A stretch of DNA of 64,000 nucleotides from Lentisphaerota bacterium (GTDB taxonomy: Bacteria > Verrucomicrobiota > Kiritimatiellia > UBA8416 > JAIOPI01): the NCBI GenBank assembly GCA_021413965.1, contig JAIOPI010000021.1:346671-410670 (forward strand), given 5' to 3'. Of the stretch, positions 16,932 to 25,299 are shown in pieces (the first letter of the stretch is position 1; each line of letters starts with the position of its first letter). Under the pieces are notes generated by a model that had not been told where the DNA came from, ran no database searches, and saw only the letters and a list, made by a program, of their open reading frames with translations. A program made the position numbers and the translations under genes.

Positions 16932-17813
16932 TTACCGGGGCTGCGGTCCGAGGTGGCGCTTCAGCATGGTGTCCAGTTCGCGATCATCCTGATTGGGATT
17001 TTCGGTAACTGGTGTGCGGGACACGCGCTGCTGGGCCTCGAAATGCTCCTGGATGGCCTGCGTCTGCGCCGCCTGCTGCTCGGGCGTCTTGGTGGCGCCC
17101 GTGACCTGAATCCGCAGCCCGGACAGCAGCTTCCGCGTGAACGCCCAGCCGTCGGCCTCGCCCTGGGGCGGCGCGAGCTCGTGCTCCAGCCGCCGGCGCA
17201 GCAGGCCGGTCGCCTGCAACCGGATCAGGTCGCCGCTGGTGAGTTCGTTCGTAACAACGCGGCGCGTCAGCTCGTTGTCAACCAGGCGCAGAAGGTCGAC
17301 CGGCTGCCCGGTCGTGCCAACCATCTGATCCAGCAGCTCTGCACCGCCGTGGAGCGCCATACGCTTCAACTGGATGCCGGGCGTGGCGGCCGCCCCCTGT
17401 AACTCCAGTTTGACGCGCGCCAGGATTTCGGGCCGGGCCCGGCCACCGTCGTCGCGGGTGTCGCACATCAGCCGGGAGTACAGCCTCACATCGCTGGCCG
17501 CAAGGTTCAGCCTGAGTCCGATTTCCTCGAATGCCAGGACGGTCAGCAGCAAGGCCTCAATCATCGCGCCCGTCATCGTCGTAGACCAGACCAACACGCG
17601 GTCGTGCGGGGCTTCCGGCAGGTTAACCGGATGGCTTGCCCGGTGTTCCAGATAACGCACGGCCTGGCGCACATCGTCATCGCAACGCGTCAGGCTGAAT
17701 CGTCCGCTGGCCCTGGCAGACACGATGGCCCGAGCCAGCCGCATCCGCCAGTCCAGCTCAAACGCCAGCGGGTCATCACCGGGCGTCAGCACGGTTGTCG
17801 CCCCGATCTTCAT
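16932..17813 (-). CDS. Hypothetical element protein
   Basis: A 293-residue protein, no family recognised. It is mostly helical, with HPVNLPEAPHDRVLVWSTTMTGAMIEALLLTVLAFEEIGLRL in the middle and a Gln-rich tail. The ATG at 17813 (MKIGATTVLTP) is chosen because it overlaps the stop of the preceding gene in an ATGA; the longer ORF adds 31 Arg/Gly-rich residues out of another frame. It is part of the leftward operon 18,953-16,932. Confidence 0.55.
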   Translation of the reverse strand: MKIGATTVLTPGDDPLAFELDWRMRLARAIVSARASGRFSLTRCDDDVRQAVRYLEHRASHPVNLPEAPHDRVLVWSTTMTGAMIEALLLTVLAFEEIGLRLNLAASDVRLYSRLMCDTRDDGGRARPEILARVKLELQGAAATPGIQLKRMALHGGAELLDQMVGTTGQPVDLLRLVDNELTRRVVTNELTSGDLIRLQATGLLRRRLEHELAPPQGEADGWAFTRKLLSGLRIQVTGATKTPEQQAAQTQAIQEHFEAQQRVSRTPVTENPNQDDRELDTMLKRHLGPQPR

Positions 17814-18058
17814 GACTGGTGCCGCCGGAGCTTTTCGATCGCCCTGCCGGTCTTGGCCGCCGCGGACTCCGCCGCCCGCAAGGCGGATTCCGTGCGACGC
17901 TGCCACCGCGGAGTCCGTCCGCGGGTCCCGCCGGATCGTGCCAACCGATGGCGGTATAGCGCGATCAGCGCGTGGTTGATGTCCTGCACGCCATCCAGGG
18001 CGAGCATCAGCAGGCGGCGTGAATCACACATCCCGAGCACCCATGGCCAGAGATCCAT
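17810..18058 (-). CDS. Small hypothetical protein
   Basis: An 82-residue basic helical protein (DGVQDINHALIALYRHRLARSGG, then Arg-rich). It lies 9 bases after the gene upstream and overlaps the one downstream by four bases, which supports translation. No motif recognised. Confidence 0.45.
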   Translation of the reverse strand: MDLWPWVLGMCDSRRLLMLALDGVQDINHALIALYRHRLARSGGTRGRTPRWQRRTESALRAAESAAAKTGRAIEKLRRHQS

Positions 18059-18067
18059 CTCGCCGCC

Positions 18068-18454
18068 TCATGGCTTTGGAGCGCTGCACGGACAGCCAGC
18101 GCGCTGGATCTGCACGCACCTGCCGCAGAACTCCGTGGTGTTCATCTCGCCGGGATTATCGGACAGCAACCGATCCACCAGGCGAATGCTCTCGGGGGTC
18201 GCGTTGGGGCCACCCGTTCTGCCCCACAGGTACTGAACAACCAGGGCCATGCCGGCCCGATCAAGGCTCTCCGGGATTGTGGTCACATCCCGCTGCGCCA
18301 TACCCCACGCGGCACCCTCCTTGGATGGATTGGTGCACGCGACGTTCAGACACGCAACCCACAGCGGCATCAGCCGGGTCCCGTTGTTGAACGCGCACCG
18401 CAGCATCGTTGCCTCGAATGTTTCGTTCTGCTCTGTCTGCTCATGGATCAACAT
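18068..18454 (-). CDS. Small hypothetical protein
   Basis: A 128-residue protein. ATG at 18454 (MLIHEQTEQNETF) has AGAGGAAAAGCAC before it, a good ribosome site; the longer ORF to 18550 is not needed. Contains two C-terminal cysteine pairs (FCGRCVQ, GCPCSAP). It overlaps the preceding gene by 14 bases. Function unknown. Confidence 0.55.
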   Translation of the reverse strand: MLIHEQTEQNETFEATMLRCAFNNGTRLMPLWVACLNVACTNPSKEGAAWGMAQRDVTTIPESLDRAGMALVVQYLWGRTGGPNATPESIRLVDRLLSDNPGEMNTTEFCGRCVQIQRAGCPCSAPKP

Positions 18455-18953
18455 GTGCTTTTCCTCTGACCAGCCGGTAGCCGCGGAAATACCATCCCTC
18501 GGCCGCCGCCAGTCGTTGCGCGTGGTCCCGCAGTTGTTGGCGGACAGCACGCAGTTGCCGGACTCGTTGACACAGTTCGCGGTTCGTCGGCGGTCGGGTG
18601 TCTATCACCTGACGCACCAGTTGTTCGGCATTCGGGTCGAGTGCGCCGAGGTAGATCTCCCGCCGGCCACCAACTGGTGCCTGGCAGGACATCTTGAAAT
18701 ACGGCTCGCGTCGACCATTGCGGGCCCGGTTTAGTCGCGCCGGTAGGGCAAGGTTCTGAAGCATATTCACGGCGATCAACACGCGGGTCGGGACCTGTCG
18801 CACGCAGAGCGGCATGGCCGCACACTCCGAGCCCGAAAAATCCAGAACCTGATTGCCGACGTGAAACACAAGCACCTGCCGTTGACCACCAACACGCCCA
18901 GGACGGGCTTTCGTCAATTCGACAGATTCGTAGGACCCACAGGCGTGGATCAC
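18441..18953 (-). CDS. Hypothetical protein at the head of a leftward operon
   Basis: A 170-residue basic protein. Its first half has short strands (RQVLVFHVGNQVLDFSGSECAAMP, PTRVLIAVNM); its second half is helical (NAEQLVRQVIDTRPPTNRELCQRVRQLRAVRQQLRDHAQRLAAAEGWYFRGYRLV). The GTG start lacks a ribosome site, so the true start may be downstream. No family recognised. Confidence 0.5.
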   Translation of the reverse strand: MIHACGSYESVELTKARPGRVGGQRQVLVFHVGNQVLDFSGSECAAMPLCVRQVPTRVLIAVNMLQNLALPARLNRARNGRREPYFKMSCQAPVGGRREIYLGALDPNAEQLVRQVIDTRPPTNRELCQRVRQLRAVRQQLRDHAQRLAAAEGWYFRGYRLVRGKAHVDP

Positions 18954-19029
18954 ATTAAGGGAAGTTTAGCAAACGACCCCGTGCGCGAACAGCCTTTTGC
19001 GGCAATGAACTGGCCGAACACAGCGTATA

Positions 19030-19058
19030 GTTAATTCTTAACGAATAGAGGGTATAAC
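19030..19058 (+). promoter_or_regulatory. Possible divergent promoter/operator region
   Basis: GTTAATTCTTAAC (19030-19042) is a palindrome, and TATAAC (19053-19058) is a -10-like box facing the small membrane-protein genes. It lies in an AT-rich island between the leftward and rightward genes of the element. A -35 box is not clear. Confidence 0.35.
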
Positions 19059-19199
19059 CCATGGGGGTGCCGCCTGCCGTCAGGCCCGGATGCGTACCCC
19101 GTGCTTCCCGACCGCCACCCAGAAGTGCGAACCGGAGTTCATCCGACTTCGCCCCAAACCCGGCACGGTCCAACCGGCAACCATGGACCAGAAAGGCAT

Positions 19200-19472
19200 A
19201 TGAACCGCATCGAACTCAAAGCCCGCATTCTCGCTCTCCGAATCCCCGCCAGGCTGAGACAAACCACGTACTGGCTGCTCGGAAACCTGCGGGGCCTGAT
19301 CGCGCTGTTGTTGCAGTTCCTGTCGAGGCACCTGGCGTTCGTCGAGTCCGTGTTGCTGGGGAGCCTGGTCGCGCTGATCGTCACGAACGTGCCACTGATC
19401 GGCCGCATCCTGGCCTGGGCGGCGCTGACCATCGGCGCGTTTGTAGGTCTGTTGCGTGAGGCCAGGCCGTAG
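19200..19472 (+). CDS. Small membrane protein 1
   Basis: A 90-residue protein with a basic N-terminus and two hydrophobic segments (LRGLIALLLQFL and FVESVLLGSLVALIVTNVPLIGRILAWAALTIGAFVGLL). AAAGG stands just before the ATG. It is a paralogue of the next gene: both share F-hydrophobic-PLIG(R/K)I and the closing small-residue helix. Size and topology suit a holin-like or regulatory membrane peptide; not assigned. Confidence 0.6.
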   Translation: MNRIELKARILALRIPARLRQTTYWLLGNLRGLIALLLQFLSRHLAFVESVLLGSLVALIVTNVPLIGRILAWAALTIGAFVGLLREARP

Positions 19473-19545
19473 ATGAATGCACCAAATCCGCGCGAATCCA
19501 TCTCCTTTAACCTGATCCTGGCCACACCCCAAGAAACTCAAAACA

Positions 19546-19761
19546 TTGAACACAATTCGCAATCGTCTAGCGCATCTGTTTCGCCCGGTAACCCGCGCCA
19601 TCGCGTTTGTGCGGCGACATCGACCATTCCTCGAAGCGCTTTTCGTCGGGCTGATCGTCGCGCTGGTTTTATCGCGCATCCCACTGATCGGCAAAATCGC
19701 CGGGGAATTTACGATGCTGGCCGCAGCGCTCATCGGGTTGGCGAACGATGAGCGGCAATAG
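19546..19761 (+). CDS. Small membrane protein 2, paralogue of 1
   Basis: A 71-residue protein starting at a TTG. N-terminal basic helix, then FLEALFVGLIVALVLSRIPLIGKIAGEFTMLAAALIGLAN, which matches the second half of small membrane protein 1. The N-terminal MNTIRNRLA also resembles MNRIELKAR. The pair therefore arose by tandem duplication. A hairpin at 19841 follows. Confidence 0.55.
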   Translation: MNTIRNRLAHLFRPVTRAIAFVRRHRPFLEALFVGLIVALVLSRIPLIGKIAGEFTMLAAALIGLANDERQ

Positions 19762-19840
19762 CGACTGCAACGCCATCCAGCTCCGGGCCGCCGGGGCAGG
19801 GATTCCACTATTTCGATGAACGACTGAACAACACAGCCGC

Positions 19841-19871
19841 ACGAGCGGCTACCAACAGGGTGGCCGCTCGT
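19841..19871 (+). terminator. Hairpin after the small membrane-protein genes
   Basis: ACGAGCGGC pairs with GCCGCTCGT across a 13-base loop that may pair further. No clear T-run follows, so it may be an intrinsic terminator of poor type or only a processing hairpin. Confidence 0.4.
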
Positions 19872-19918
19872 CACATCCCAATGGGTGTGGTGTGTCGCCA
19901 TCCAGAAAGAAGGCGCAG

Positions 19919-20584
19919 ATGACGACACATGCTGGATTGATGCTGGTGCAGCAGATCCTGCCCTTAATCGCCGGTGCGATCAGTCGCGGCCGGGTGAAGT
20001 TCGTAGGGGCAGAGGATGGTGAGGAACTGGTGCAGGACTGCGTGGCGATTGCGGCGCAGCAGTTGGATGCCGCCGAGCGAAAGGGGCAGCCCTTCACGCC
20101 GGGCACGATTGCGTTCTATGCGCTTAAGAACCTGAAGTCGGGACGGCGGTCAACCGGATCGAGCACGACGGATGTGATGGCTGCGGGAACGCAATTGAGT
20201 GGCCGTTGTGCGATGCGGTCTCTGGACGAGCCCGTCATGCAGGGTGATGACCACGAGGACGAACTGGACCTGCACAGCCTGCTCGCCAGCCCGGGCGACG
20301 ATACCGCCATGGCGGCGGGGCGGCGGATGGACTGGGACCATGCACTGCAAAGCATGGACGTTAGACAGGCCGGCATCCTGCGCGCGAGCGCGATGGGGAT
20401 GTCTGTGAACGAAACGGCGGCACAGTACGAAGTCAGTGCGCCGCGGATCATTCAGATCCGTCAACGGGCAGGTCAGCGCATCGAGGAAGCATGGGGCTCG
20501 AACGGTCTTGAAGACCAGACGCCTGAGTGGCGGCGCGGTCTGCGTGCCGTGCATGAGCGGCGGGCCTGCCGGGCGGCGCGATGA
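19919..20584 (+). CDS. Sigma-70-like regulatory protein
   Basis: A 221-residue protein. Residues 1-75 resemble sigma region 2 (GEELVQDCVAIAAQQLDAAERKG...TIAFYALKNLKSGRRSTG). An acidic linker is followed by region-4-like ALQSMDVRQAGILRASAMGMSVNETAAQYEVSAPRIIQIRQRAGQRIEEAW (about 142-192), with a helix-turn-helix. ATG at 19919 has AAGG 7 bases upstream. It overlaps the XRE gene by four bases. Such phage sigma-like proteins may drive late genes of the element; residues of promoter contact cannot be judged. Confidence 0.65.
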   Translation: MTTHAGLMLVQQILPLIAGAISRGRVKFVGAEDGEELVQDCVAIAAQQLDAAERKGQPFTPGTIAFYALKNLKSGRRSTGSSTTDVMAAGTQLSGRCAMRSLDEPVMQGDDHEDELDLHSLLASPGDDTAMAAGRRMDWDHALQSMDVRQAGILRASAMGMSVNETAAQYEVSAPRIIQIRQRAGQRIEEAWGSNGLEDQTPEWRRGLRAVHERRACRAAR

Positions 20585-21048
20585 AGACGATCCACCACCC
20601 GGGGTACGCCAGGATGGTCTGCGCGTTGAAAACCCGGCGGCAGGCCTTGGGCCTGACGCAGCTCGACGTGGCGTGCAAGCTGGGGTGCTGCCGGACCCGC
20701 ATCGCCAAGATGGAGCAGTGCGAGTTGCGAATCGATGTTCTGGATTACGTGCTCCTGTGTACGATTTACAGGCTGAACCCCAACCGGCTACTCGCCGAGT
20801 TGCGGGTGGAGGACCCGTCCTGCACGGGCGGGTCCTTCTCTTACCTATCAAGGGTACACAGTCAGAACTCACGGCCGCTGGGGGCGGCGGGCGCGCCATA
20901 CAATCCCTTGTCGAATCCCCGCCCGAACCTGCAATCCTTTGTCGCTTTCCGACAAGGGTTTGCGGCTTTTCGACAAACCTTTGTACGAATCCCCGCTTTT
21001 CGGGGGTGGGCGGCTCCGGGAGATAATCCGGGAGATAAATCAGTGTAA
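20581..21048 (+). CDS. XRE-family regulator with tail read through an att-like region
   Basis: A 155-residue ORF. Residues 10-80 are a Cro/C1-type helix-turn-helix (MVCALKTRRQALGLTQLDVA, KLGCCRTRIAKMEQCELRIDVLDYVLLC). After about residue 78 (LRVEDPS) the sequence has no fold-like pattern and runs over a terminator-like hairpin (20811-20841) and the repeat cluster up to 21040, so the original protein may have been shorter. It is coupled to the sigma-like gene by ATGA. Probably the lysogeny-type repressor of the element. Confidence 0.65.
   Translation: MKTIHHPGYARMVCALKTRRQALGLTQLDVACKLGCCRTRIAKMEQCELRIDVLDYVLLCTIYRLNPNRLLAELRVEDPSCTGGSFSYLSRVHSQNSRPLGAAGAPYNPLSNPRPNLQSFVAFRQGFAAFRQTFVRIPAFRGWAAPGDNPGDKSV
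20811..20841 (+). terminator. Intrinsic-terminator-like hairpin
   Basis: GGACCCGTCC and GGGCGGGTCC pair around TGCA and are followed by TTCTCTT. It lies inside the XRE ORF, which supports the view that the last 70 codons of that ORF are not ancestral. Confidence 0.45.
20934..21040. repeat. Putative attachment arm, right copy, with inverted repeats
   Basis: GACAAGGGTTTGC (20951-20963), CCGGGAGATAAT (21016-21027) and CCGGGAGATAAAT (21028-21040) recur at 10725-10772. In addition TTGTCG...CGACAA at 20940-20956 and TTCGACAAA...TTTGTACGAA at 20968-20989 are inverted repeats, and CCCCGCTTTTCGGGG (20990-21004) forms a hairpin. The cluster suggests binding sites of a recombinase or of the XRE repressor. 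Confidence 0.55.
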
Positions 21049-21254
21049 ATCTGAGGACAGGCCCCTCGTGGGGCGCGCGGGACGAGTCCGTAGGCCTGCG
21101 CGACGGGGACTGGGCCGAGAGGTCGTTGTCGGCGTCACTTCGCGGCGAGTTCGCCGTACCAGTATCCGAGCAAAGCGTCCGTGCTGTTACGCCTGCACGA
21201 ACAGGAGGACGGTGCCACCATGAGGAGGGTGGCCGGCATTCTGAGGGATGTGCC

Positions 21255-21603
21255 GTGCCCGCGCGCCGCAAGCTGCACCAGGCCACTGCCGTATTCCTGG
21301 CTTCGGAGTTTAAAGCGCGTGAGACGCGCGGAGCGCTCCAGGCCGCGCGTGTATGGCTGCGGGAGAACGAAATCTTCGCGCGCCCGTGACCGCGAGGCGC
21401 TGGCCGTGGTCGAGGCCTTCTTGCGCGACGGCACCCCGAGGCATCTGCGGCGCGACCTGCGCTTCAAGGCGATGTTTGTCCTCGCGGTCGTCACGGGGAT
21501 GGGAGCGGTGCTGTCATCCAAACCCATGCCCCAGAAGCAGGCGCAGAAACATGCCCGGGAATGCGCCCGCATGCTGGCGGATTATCTGGGGCTTCGCGGG
21601 TAG
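21255..21603 (+). pseudogene. Possible small gene broken by a frameshift
   Basis: A GTG ORF at 21255-21389 encodes PARRKLHQATAVFLASEF, then ARVWLRENEIFARP and stops. In the next frame the reading goes on as REALAVVEAFLRDGTPRHLRRDLRFKAMFVLAV to 21603, in the same helical style. Together they would form about 115 residues. Either two overlapping small genes or one gene with a frameshift is meant. No family recognised; confidence is low. Confidence 0.3.
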
Positions 21604-21609
21604 CGAGCT

Positions 21610-22665
21610 TCACGGTGGTGAGCGTCCGCCTTGGTTTGCGTCGATCAATCCCGAAGCCGCGAGCTGGGCGTGTGCGGCATCGATGAATGCCAGCATGTTC
21701 TCCAACGGAACATCGCTTTCGACCGCGTGGGAGGGGGAGAAGATGTAACTGCCGGCCTTGCCCAGTTCGAGCAGTTCCTGCGACTCGGCCCGGACCTTGT
21801 CCGGCGTTCCGTGGGGAAGGGTGCGTTGCGTGGAAAGGCCGCCCCAGAAGGAAAGCCTGCCGCAGTATTCCTTCAGCAGGGCGCGGGTGTCCATGACCTC
21901 GGGTTGAAAGGGATTGAAGCAGTCCACCCCGAGACGGACCAGGTCCGGAAACAGTTCGTCCACATCGCCGCAGGAGTGAATAAACTGGTGCTTTCCGGCC
22001 TGCGCGACGAGACCATACATCCGCTGCAACTGCGGGGCGATGAACTCTTTCCATCGGGGGTATCCCATGATCAGGCCGTGCTGTTGTCCCCAGTCGTCGC
22101 CATAGTAGACGGCGTCGATATCCTGATCCAGGGCCTTGCGGACCTGGGTCAGGTTGTAGTCCGCGATGCCGGTCAAGAGTTCTTGCACGAACTCGGGTGA
22201 CTCGATGAAGTCCATCATCAGGTTCTCCATGCCTCGCAGGGTCCATGCCCGCTCGAAGAGCGAGAAGCCAAGGCAGAAGAGACGGAAGCAGCCCGGCTGT
22301 CGCCGGTTCTTTTCCGCGATCCCGGCAAAGAACCGATCATCCAGGGGATCCGGCCATGTGTATCCGTCGAGGGACGCATCCTTCAGCGGGTGGTCGCATA
22401 CGGTGCCGATATCCTTGTCGACCGAACGGTCCCAGACCACGCCGAACACGTCGCGGTGAAGATCGTTGCCCAAGTCATCGAAGAACCCGATGTCGCTCCC
22501 GAGTTCGACGATGTGGTTACCGACCGTTGCCTCCAGGTCGGCATCCTCGACGCCGTAGTGGCGGCAGAGCGTCGCACGCGGTTCCCCTGTGAAACGGAAC
22601 GACCACGGGACATAAGGAGGGGATTTCCCATCGAGTGCTGCGATTACGACTTCACGGGGCGTCAT
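21610..22665 (-). CDS. Uroporphyrinogen-decarboxylase-fold (URO-D) family protein
   Basis: A 351-residue TIM-barrel protein of the URO-D/MtaA superfamily. Signs are the start [54 protein letters not shown], and [32 protein letters not shown], where the H-x-C may bind zinc as in corrinoid methyltransferases. The heme-enzyme family has a different signature, so methyltransferase-like or unknown chemistry is more likely. PVC-group bacteria carry many such genes in glycan clusters. AGGAGGAACC precedes the ATG. It is the last gene of the long leftward array. Confidence 0.85.
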   Translation of the reverse strand: MTPREVVIAALDGKSPPYVPWSFRFTGEPRATLCRHYGVEDADLEATVGNHIVELGSDIGFFDDLGNDLHRDVFGVVWDRSVDKDIGTVCDHPLKDASLDGYTWPDPLDDRFFAGIAEKNRRQPGCFRLFCLGFSLFERAWTLRGMENLMMDFIESPEFVQELLTGIADYNLTQVRKALDQDIDAVYYGDDWGQQHGLIMGYPRWKEFIAPQLQRMYGLVAQAGKHQFIHSCGDVDELFPDLVRLGVDCFNPFQPEVMDTRALLKEYCGRLSFWGGLSTQRTLPHGTPDKVRAESQELLELGKAGSYIFSPSHAVESDVPLENMLAFIDAAHAQLAASGLIDANQGGRSPP

Positions 22666-22689
22666 GGTTCCTCCTCTACAAGCCTGATA

Positions 22690-22881
22690 TCAGTTATCAA
22701 CCATCTCCTCGAAGACATCCGGATGGTCATAGATGAATAGGCTAGGTTTTCGACTCCCATCCAGTCGCGGATCCAGGAACCAGCGTTCCATGGTTTCCGC
22801 CCAGCCACCCCAATGAACGACCGGCATGCGGTCGAACTCGCCGTAGTGCATAATTCTTTGAAAGAGTTCACGGTTCGTCAT
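22690..22881 (-). pseudogene. Truncated URO-D family gene (N-terminal fragment)
   Basis: 63 residues: TNRELFQRIMHYGEFDRMPVVHWGGWAETMERW is the standard beginning of a URO-D-family protein, but after about 45 residues it jumps to YDHPDVFEEMVDN and stops. Intact relatives are about 350 residues. An internal deletion with loss of the rest is the simplest reading. It overlaps the preceding ORF by four bases and lies just before the intact URO-D gene. Confidence 0.6.
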
Positions 22882-23147
22882 TTCCCGGGTTCCGACGCCT
22901 CGTGGTGTGCGCCATAGGCCGAGTGGATGAACTGGCAGTCACCGAGGAGAATCCCGGTCCCGTGGGCCGTCTCGTCCCCGTTGATCCGACGGCCATTGTG
23001 CCACTCCCTGTCCCAAGGTGCCCCCGGTGGCGGAGAGGCCCCCGGCGTCGCGACGCGTTGCGGCGCCCTGGCGGCGCTTGCCGCTCTTGCACTGGCTGCC
23101 ATCATAAGCCCTGGGGCCTCGCCGCTGCTAATCAATCCTCCCCGCAC
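22878..23147 (-). CDS. Small hypothetical protein, probably a remnant
   Basis: An 89-residue ORF starting at GTG with AGGAG 7 bases upstream, ten bases after the permease stop, and ending in an ATGA overlap with the next ORF. The signals are those of a real gene. The first half is an Ala/Pro-rich low-complexity stretch; the second half (WHNGRRINGDETAHGTGILLGDCQFIHSAYGAHHEASEPG) looks like a piece of a folded enzyme. No family recognised. It may be another deletion product like its neighbour. Confidence 0.4.
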   Translation of the reverse strand: MRGGLISSGEAPGLMMAASARAASAARAPQRVATPGASPPPGAPWDREWHNGRRINGDETAHGTGILLGDCQFIHSAYGAHHEASEPGK

Positions 23148-23156
23148 CGGCCGCTC

Positions 23157-25298
23157 CTATTTCATGGAGGGCAAGACAATGCCGCGCAGGATCATCTTTT
23201 GGCATCCAATGAACACAAGGGCGGTCGGGATCGAAGCGGCGACGAAGGCGGCCATGATGATCCACGGATTCGCCGTCAGTGTTTGAGAGAGCTGATACAG
23301 CCAGACGGCGATTGTCCAATACGACTCCTTCTGGCAGACGATGAGGGCCCACTCCCAACTGTTGTAGGCGCCAATGAAGGCGTTGAGGGCGTTGATTGCC
23401 AGTATGGGTGTCGTCATCGGCAGGGAGATGTGCAGGAAGATTTGCCATTCCCGCGCGCCGTCGATGGTCGCCGCCTCATACAACTCCCGCGGCAACCCAT
23501 CGAAGAAGCACTTCAAGACGAAGATGGCCATCCCGTTGGCCAGCCCCGGGAGGAACAACGCGTAGAAGGTGTTGAGCAATTGCAGATCCCGCAGCAACAG
23601 GAAGCTCGGAATCGCCGTCACGGCGCCGGGGAACGCCATCGTGGCCAGCATGAAGAGCAGGATCTGCTCGGTCCATCGCAGTTTGAAACGCGAGAGGGCG
23701 TAGGCGGACAGAGGATTGATGGTGAGCGAGAGGAGCAGGCAGATGGCAATGTAGATGACGGTGTTGACAAACGCCCGGCCCCGGATCGCCATGAACTCGA
23801 ACACCGCCCCGTAATTCCCGGCGATGTCATACAGACAATGGCGCCACTCGTTGTTGAAGAATGTCACGGTGATCGCTTCGGCAATGGGCGGAGACGCCTC
23901 CTCGATGATCCGCAGGTTCCAGCCGTACGCCGCATTGATCGCCGCGACGGAACCGTACGTTGTCAGCAGGAACTGCTGATAAGCCTCTTCCGCCGAGCGC
24001 AACGTGAAGTCGGCAGGCGTCAGTCGCCCGACAAACTTCAGCCAGTCGCCGTTCGCGGTGTCGCTATCCCGCAGCGGAAGGTCCGTGAAATCGTCGACCG
24101 TCTTTGCCGCCAGCGTGTTGTACGCGTCGATCGTCTTATACGTCTCGCGCAAGCTCGCCTGATACCGGACTTGGAGTTCGGGCGTGAGGTTGAGCGTCAC
24201 CAGGCGCCGCGGATAGAACCTGACCACAAAGTCATCCCACAGTTCGCGCAGCAGTCCGGTCGTGTCTGCGGGGATCGGAAACGGAATATCCTGGAGACGT
24301 TCATAGCGAGCGCCGAACAGGCGGTTATAGTCGGCAACCGTAAACTCCGCCTTCTCATCCACCCCAAGTTTCGCTTTGGTTTCGGGCCGGTTGAAGTAGG
24401 CGCACCATGGGCCTTTCATCAGGAACGGCAGGGTCGGGCTGGCCGGACACGTTTCGGCAATGAACTCCTTGAACAGCGGCCAGTGAGGACTCGTCCGCTC
24501 GACGGGCCAGCCTGACGCGTGATCGGGCACCGTTCCGCGGCGTTTGGCAAAGGCGCGCCACTGGCGTTCCGCTCCGGGTCGGAACGCCATCCGACGGTAC
24601 GCGTCCTTGAACTCCAGATACAGACGCGCCTGGGCCGTGGCCGGATAAGTCCAGGTCAGATGGTGCATGGGATACCAACGTTCGCTCGCGAGTTTGATAT
24701 CAAAGAAGCTCGCATAGGGAACGTCCCAGTCGGCCCGCAGTTCGGAGAGGGCAAGCGCCCGGCGTCGCGACGCCGACAGGCGCCCGGAGTCGGGATGCTT
24801 CGCCGCATGGACGAGCGCATATCGCTCCGCGAGAAACCCGGCGAGATCGCGCTCGTCGTAGCGGCACGTGGTGTCGGGGATGTCGTACTCCACATTGAAC
24901 CGGGCGAAGTCCCCGGCGGCGCGCCGCCAGCGCGTCAGTTCCGCAGGCTGGTCCTCGATCGCCAGGTACGGTTCGGCGAACTGCCGGACGAGCTCGGCGT
25001 CGGCCCCCGTGCTTGACCAATCTGACCAGGACCGGGGTAAATCCCTGAAGACCTGCGCGGACGGGGCGACCTCGAAGTACGCCACCAGGCTGCGCACAAA
25101 CCGGTATGGGCGGTCATGGAGCGAGCGCGGGCAGGGAATAAACCGGTTGTATTCCAGCGCATTGGTCATGGAAGACGACACGGTGATGAGGAACGGGTAG
25201 ATCATCGTGGCGCCGCCGAGCGCGAGCATCGCATAGATGGCCGCGATCACGAGGCGCGCCTTCGCCGAGCGCCGTTCCGTCTTCAGGATGATCGGCAT
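23157..25298 (-). CDS. MalG-like sugar ABC permease with large extracytoplasmic insert
   Basis: 713 residues. TM1 is at about 18-42 (LVIAAIYAMLALGGATMIYPFLITVSS). Residues 45-505 form a hydrophilic domain without TM helices that must lie outside the membrane, with repeats such as AYQQFLLTTYGSVAAINAAYGW. From 508 the normal permease core resumes: TMs and the EAA loop (ELYEAATIDGAREWQIFLHISLP, about 606-628), through which it would contact the ATPase. Usual MalG proteins have about 280-300 residues with a short loop in this place. It lies one base after the SBP-permease fusion. Sugar substrate unknown. Confidence 0.85.
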   Translation of the reverse strand: MPIILKTERRSAKARLVIAAIYAMLALGGATMIYPFLITVSSSMTNALEYNRFIPCPRSLHDRPYRFVRSLVAYFEVAPSAQVFRDLPRSWSDWSSTGADAELVRQFAEPYLAIEDQPAELTRWRRAAGDFARFNVEYDIPDTTCRYDERDLAGFLAERYALVHAAKHPDSGRLSASRRRALALSELRADWDVPYASFFDIKLASERWYPMHHLTWTYPATAQARLYLEFKDAYRRMAFRPGAERQWRAFAKRRGTVPDHASGWPVERTSPHWPLFKEFIAETCPASPTLPFLMKGPWCAYFNRPETKAKLGVDEKAEFTVADYNRLFGARYERLQDIPFPIPADTTGLLRELWDDFVVRFYPRRLVTLNLTPELQVRYQASLRETYKTIDAYNTLAAKTVDDFTDLPLRDSDTANGDWLKFVGRLTPADFTLRSAEEAYQQFLLTTYGSVAAINAAYGWNLRIIEEASPPIAEAITVTFFNNEWRHCLYDIAGNYGAVFEFMAIRGRAFVNTVIYIAICLLLSLTINPLSAYALSRFKLRWTEQILLFMLATMAFPGAVTAIPSFLLLRDLQLLNTFYALFLPGLANGMAIFVLKCFFDGLPRELYEAATIDGAREWQIFLHISLPMTTPILAINALNAFIGAYNSWEWALIVCQKESYWTIAVWLYQLSQTLTANPWIIMAAFVAASIPTALVFIGCQKMILRGIVLPSMK

Positions 25299-25299
25299 C

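Larger units (their letters stand above)
10845..21040. mobile_element. Integrative element with serine recombinase and replication-type genes
   Basis: The block has a serine recombinase at its left end, DnaC- and DnaB-like genes, ParB-like and sigma-like proteins and an XRE regulator at its right end. Repeats flank it (10725-10772 and 20951-21040). The genes to the right are catabolic and unrelated. The element is thus about 10 kb; the exact crossover bases cannot be fixed by eye. An alternative is that this block and the left block are one larger element. Confidence 0.55.

Noticed and set aside
18955..19173. 72-residue ORF on the minus strand
   Set aside because: No ribosome site or motif, and it covers the AT-rich promoter-like region.
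20934..21040. CRISPR array
   Set aside because: The repeats are few, of unequal spacing and partly inverted, and no cas genes are present.
22902..24515. 537-residue ORF on the plus strand
   Set aside because: Lies opposite the permease gene; Arg/Gln/Glu-rich shadow.
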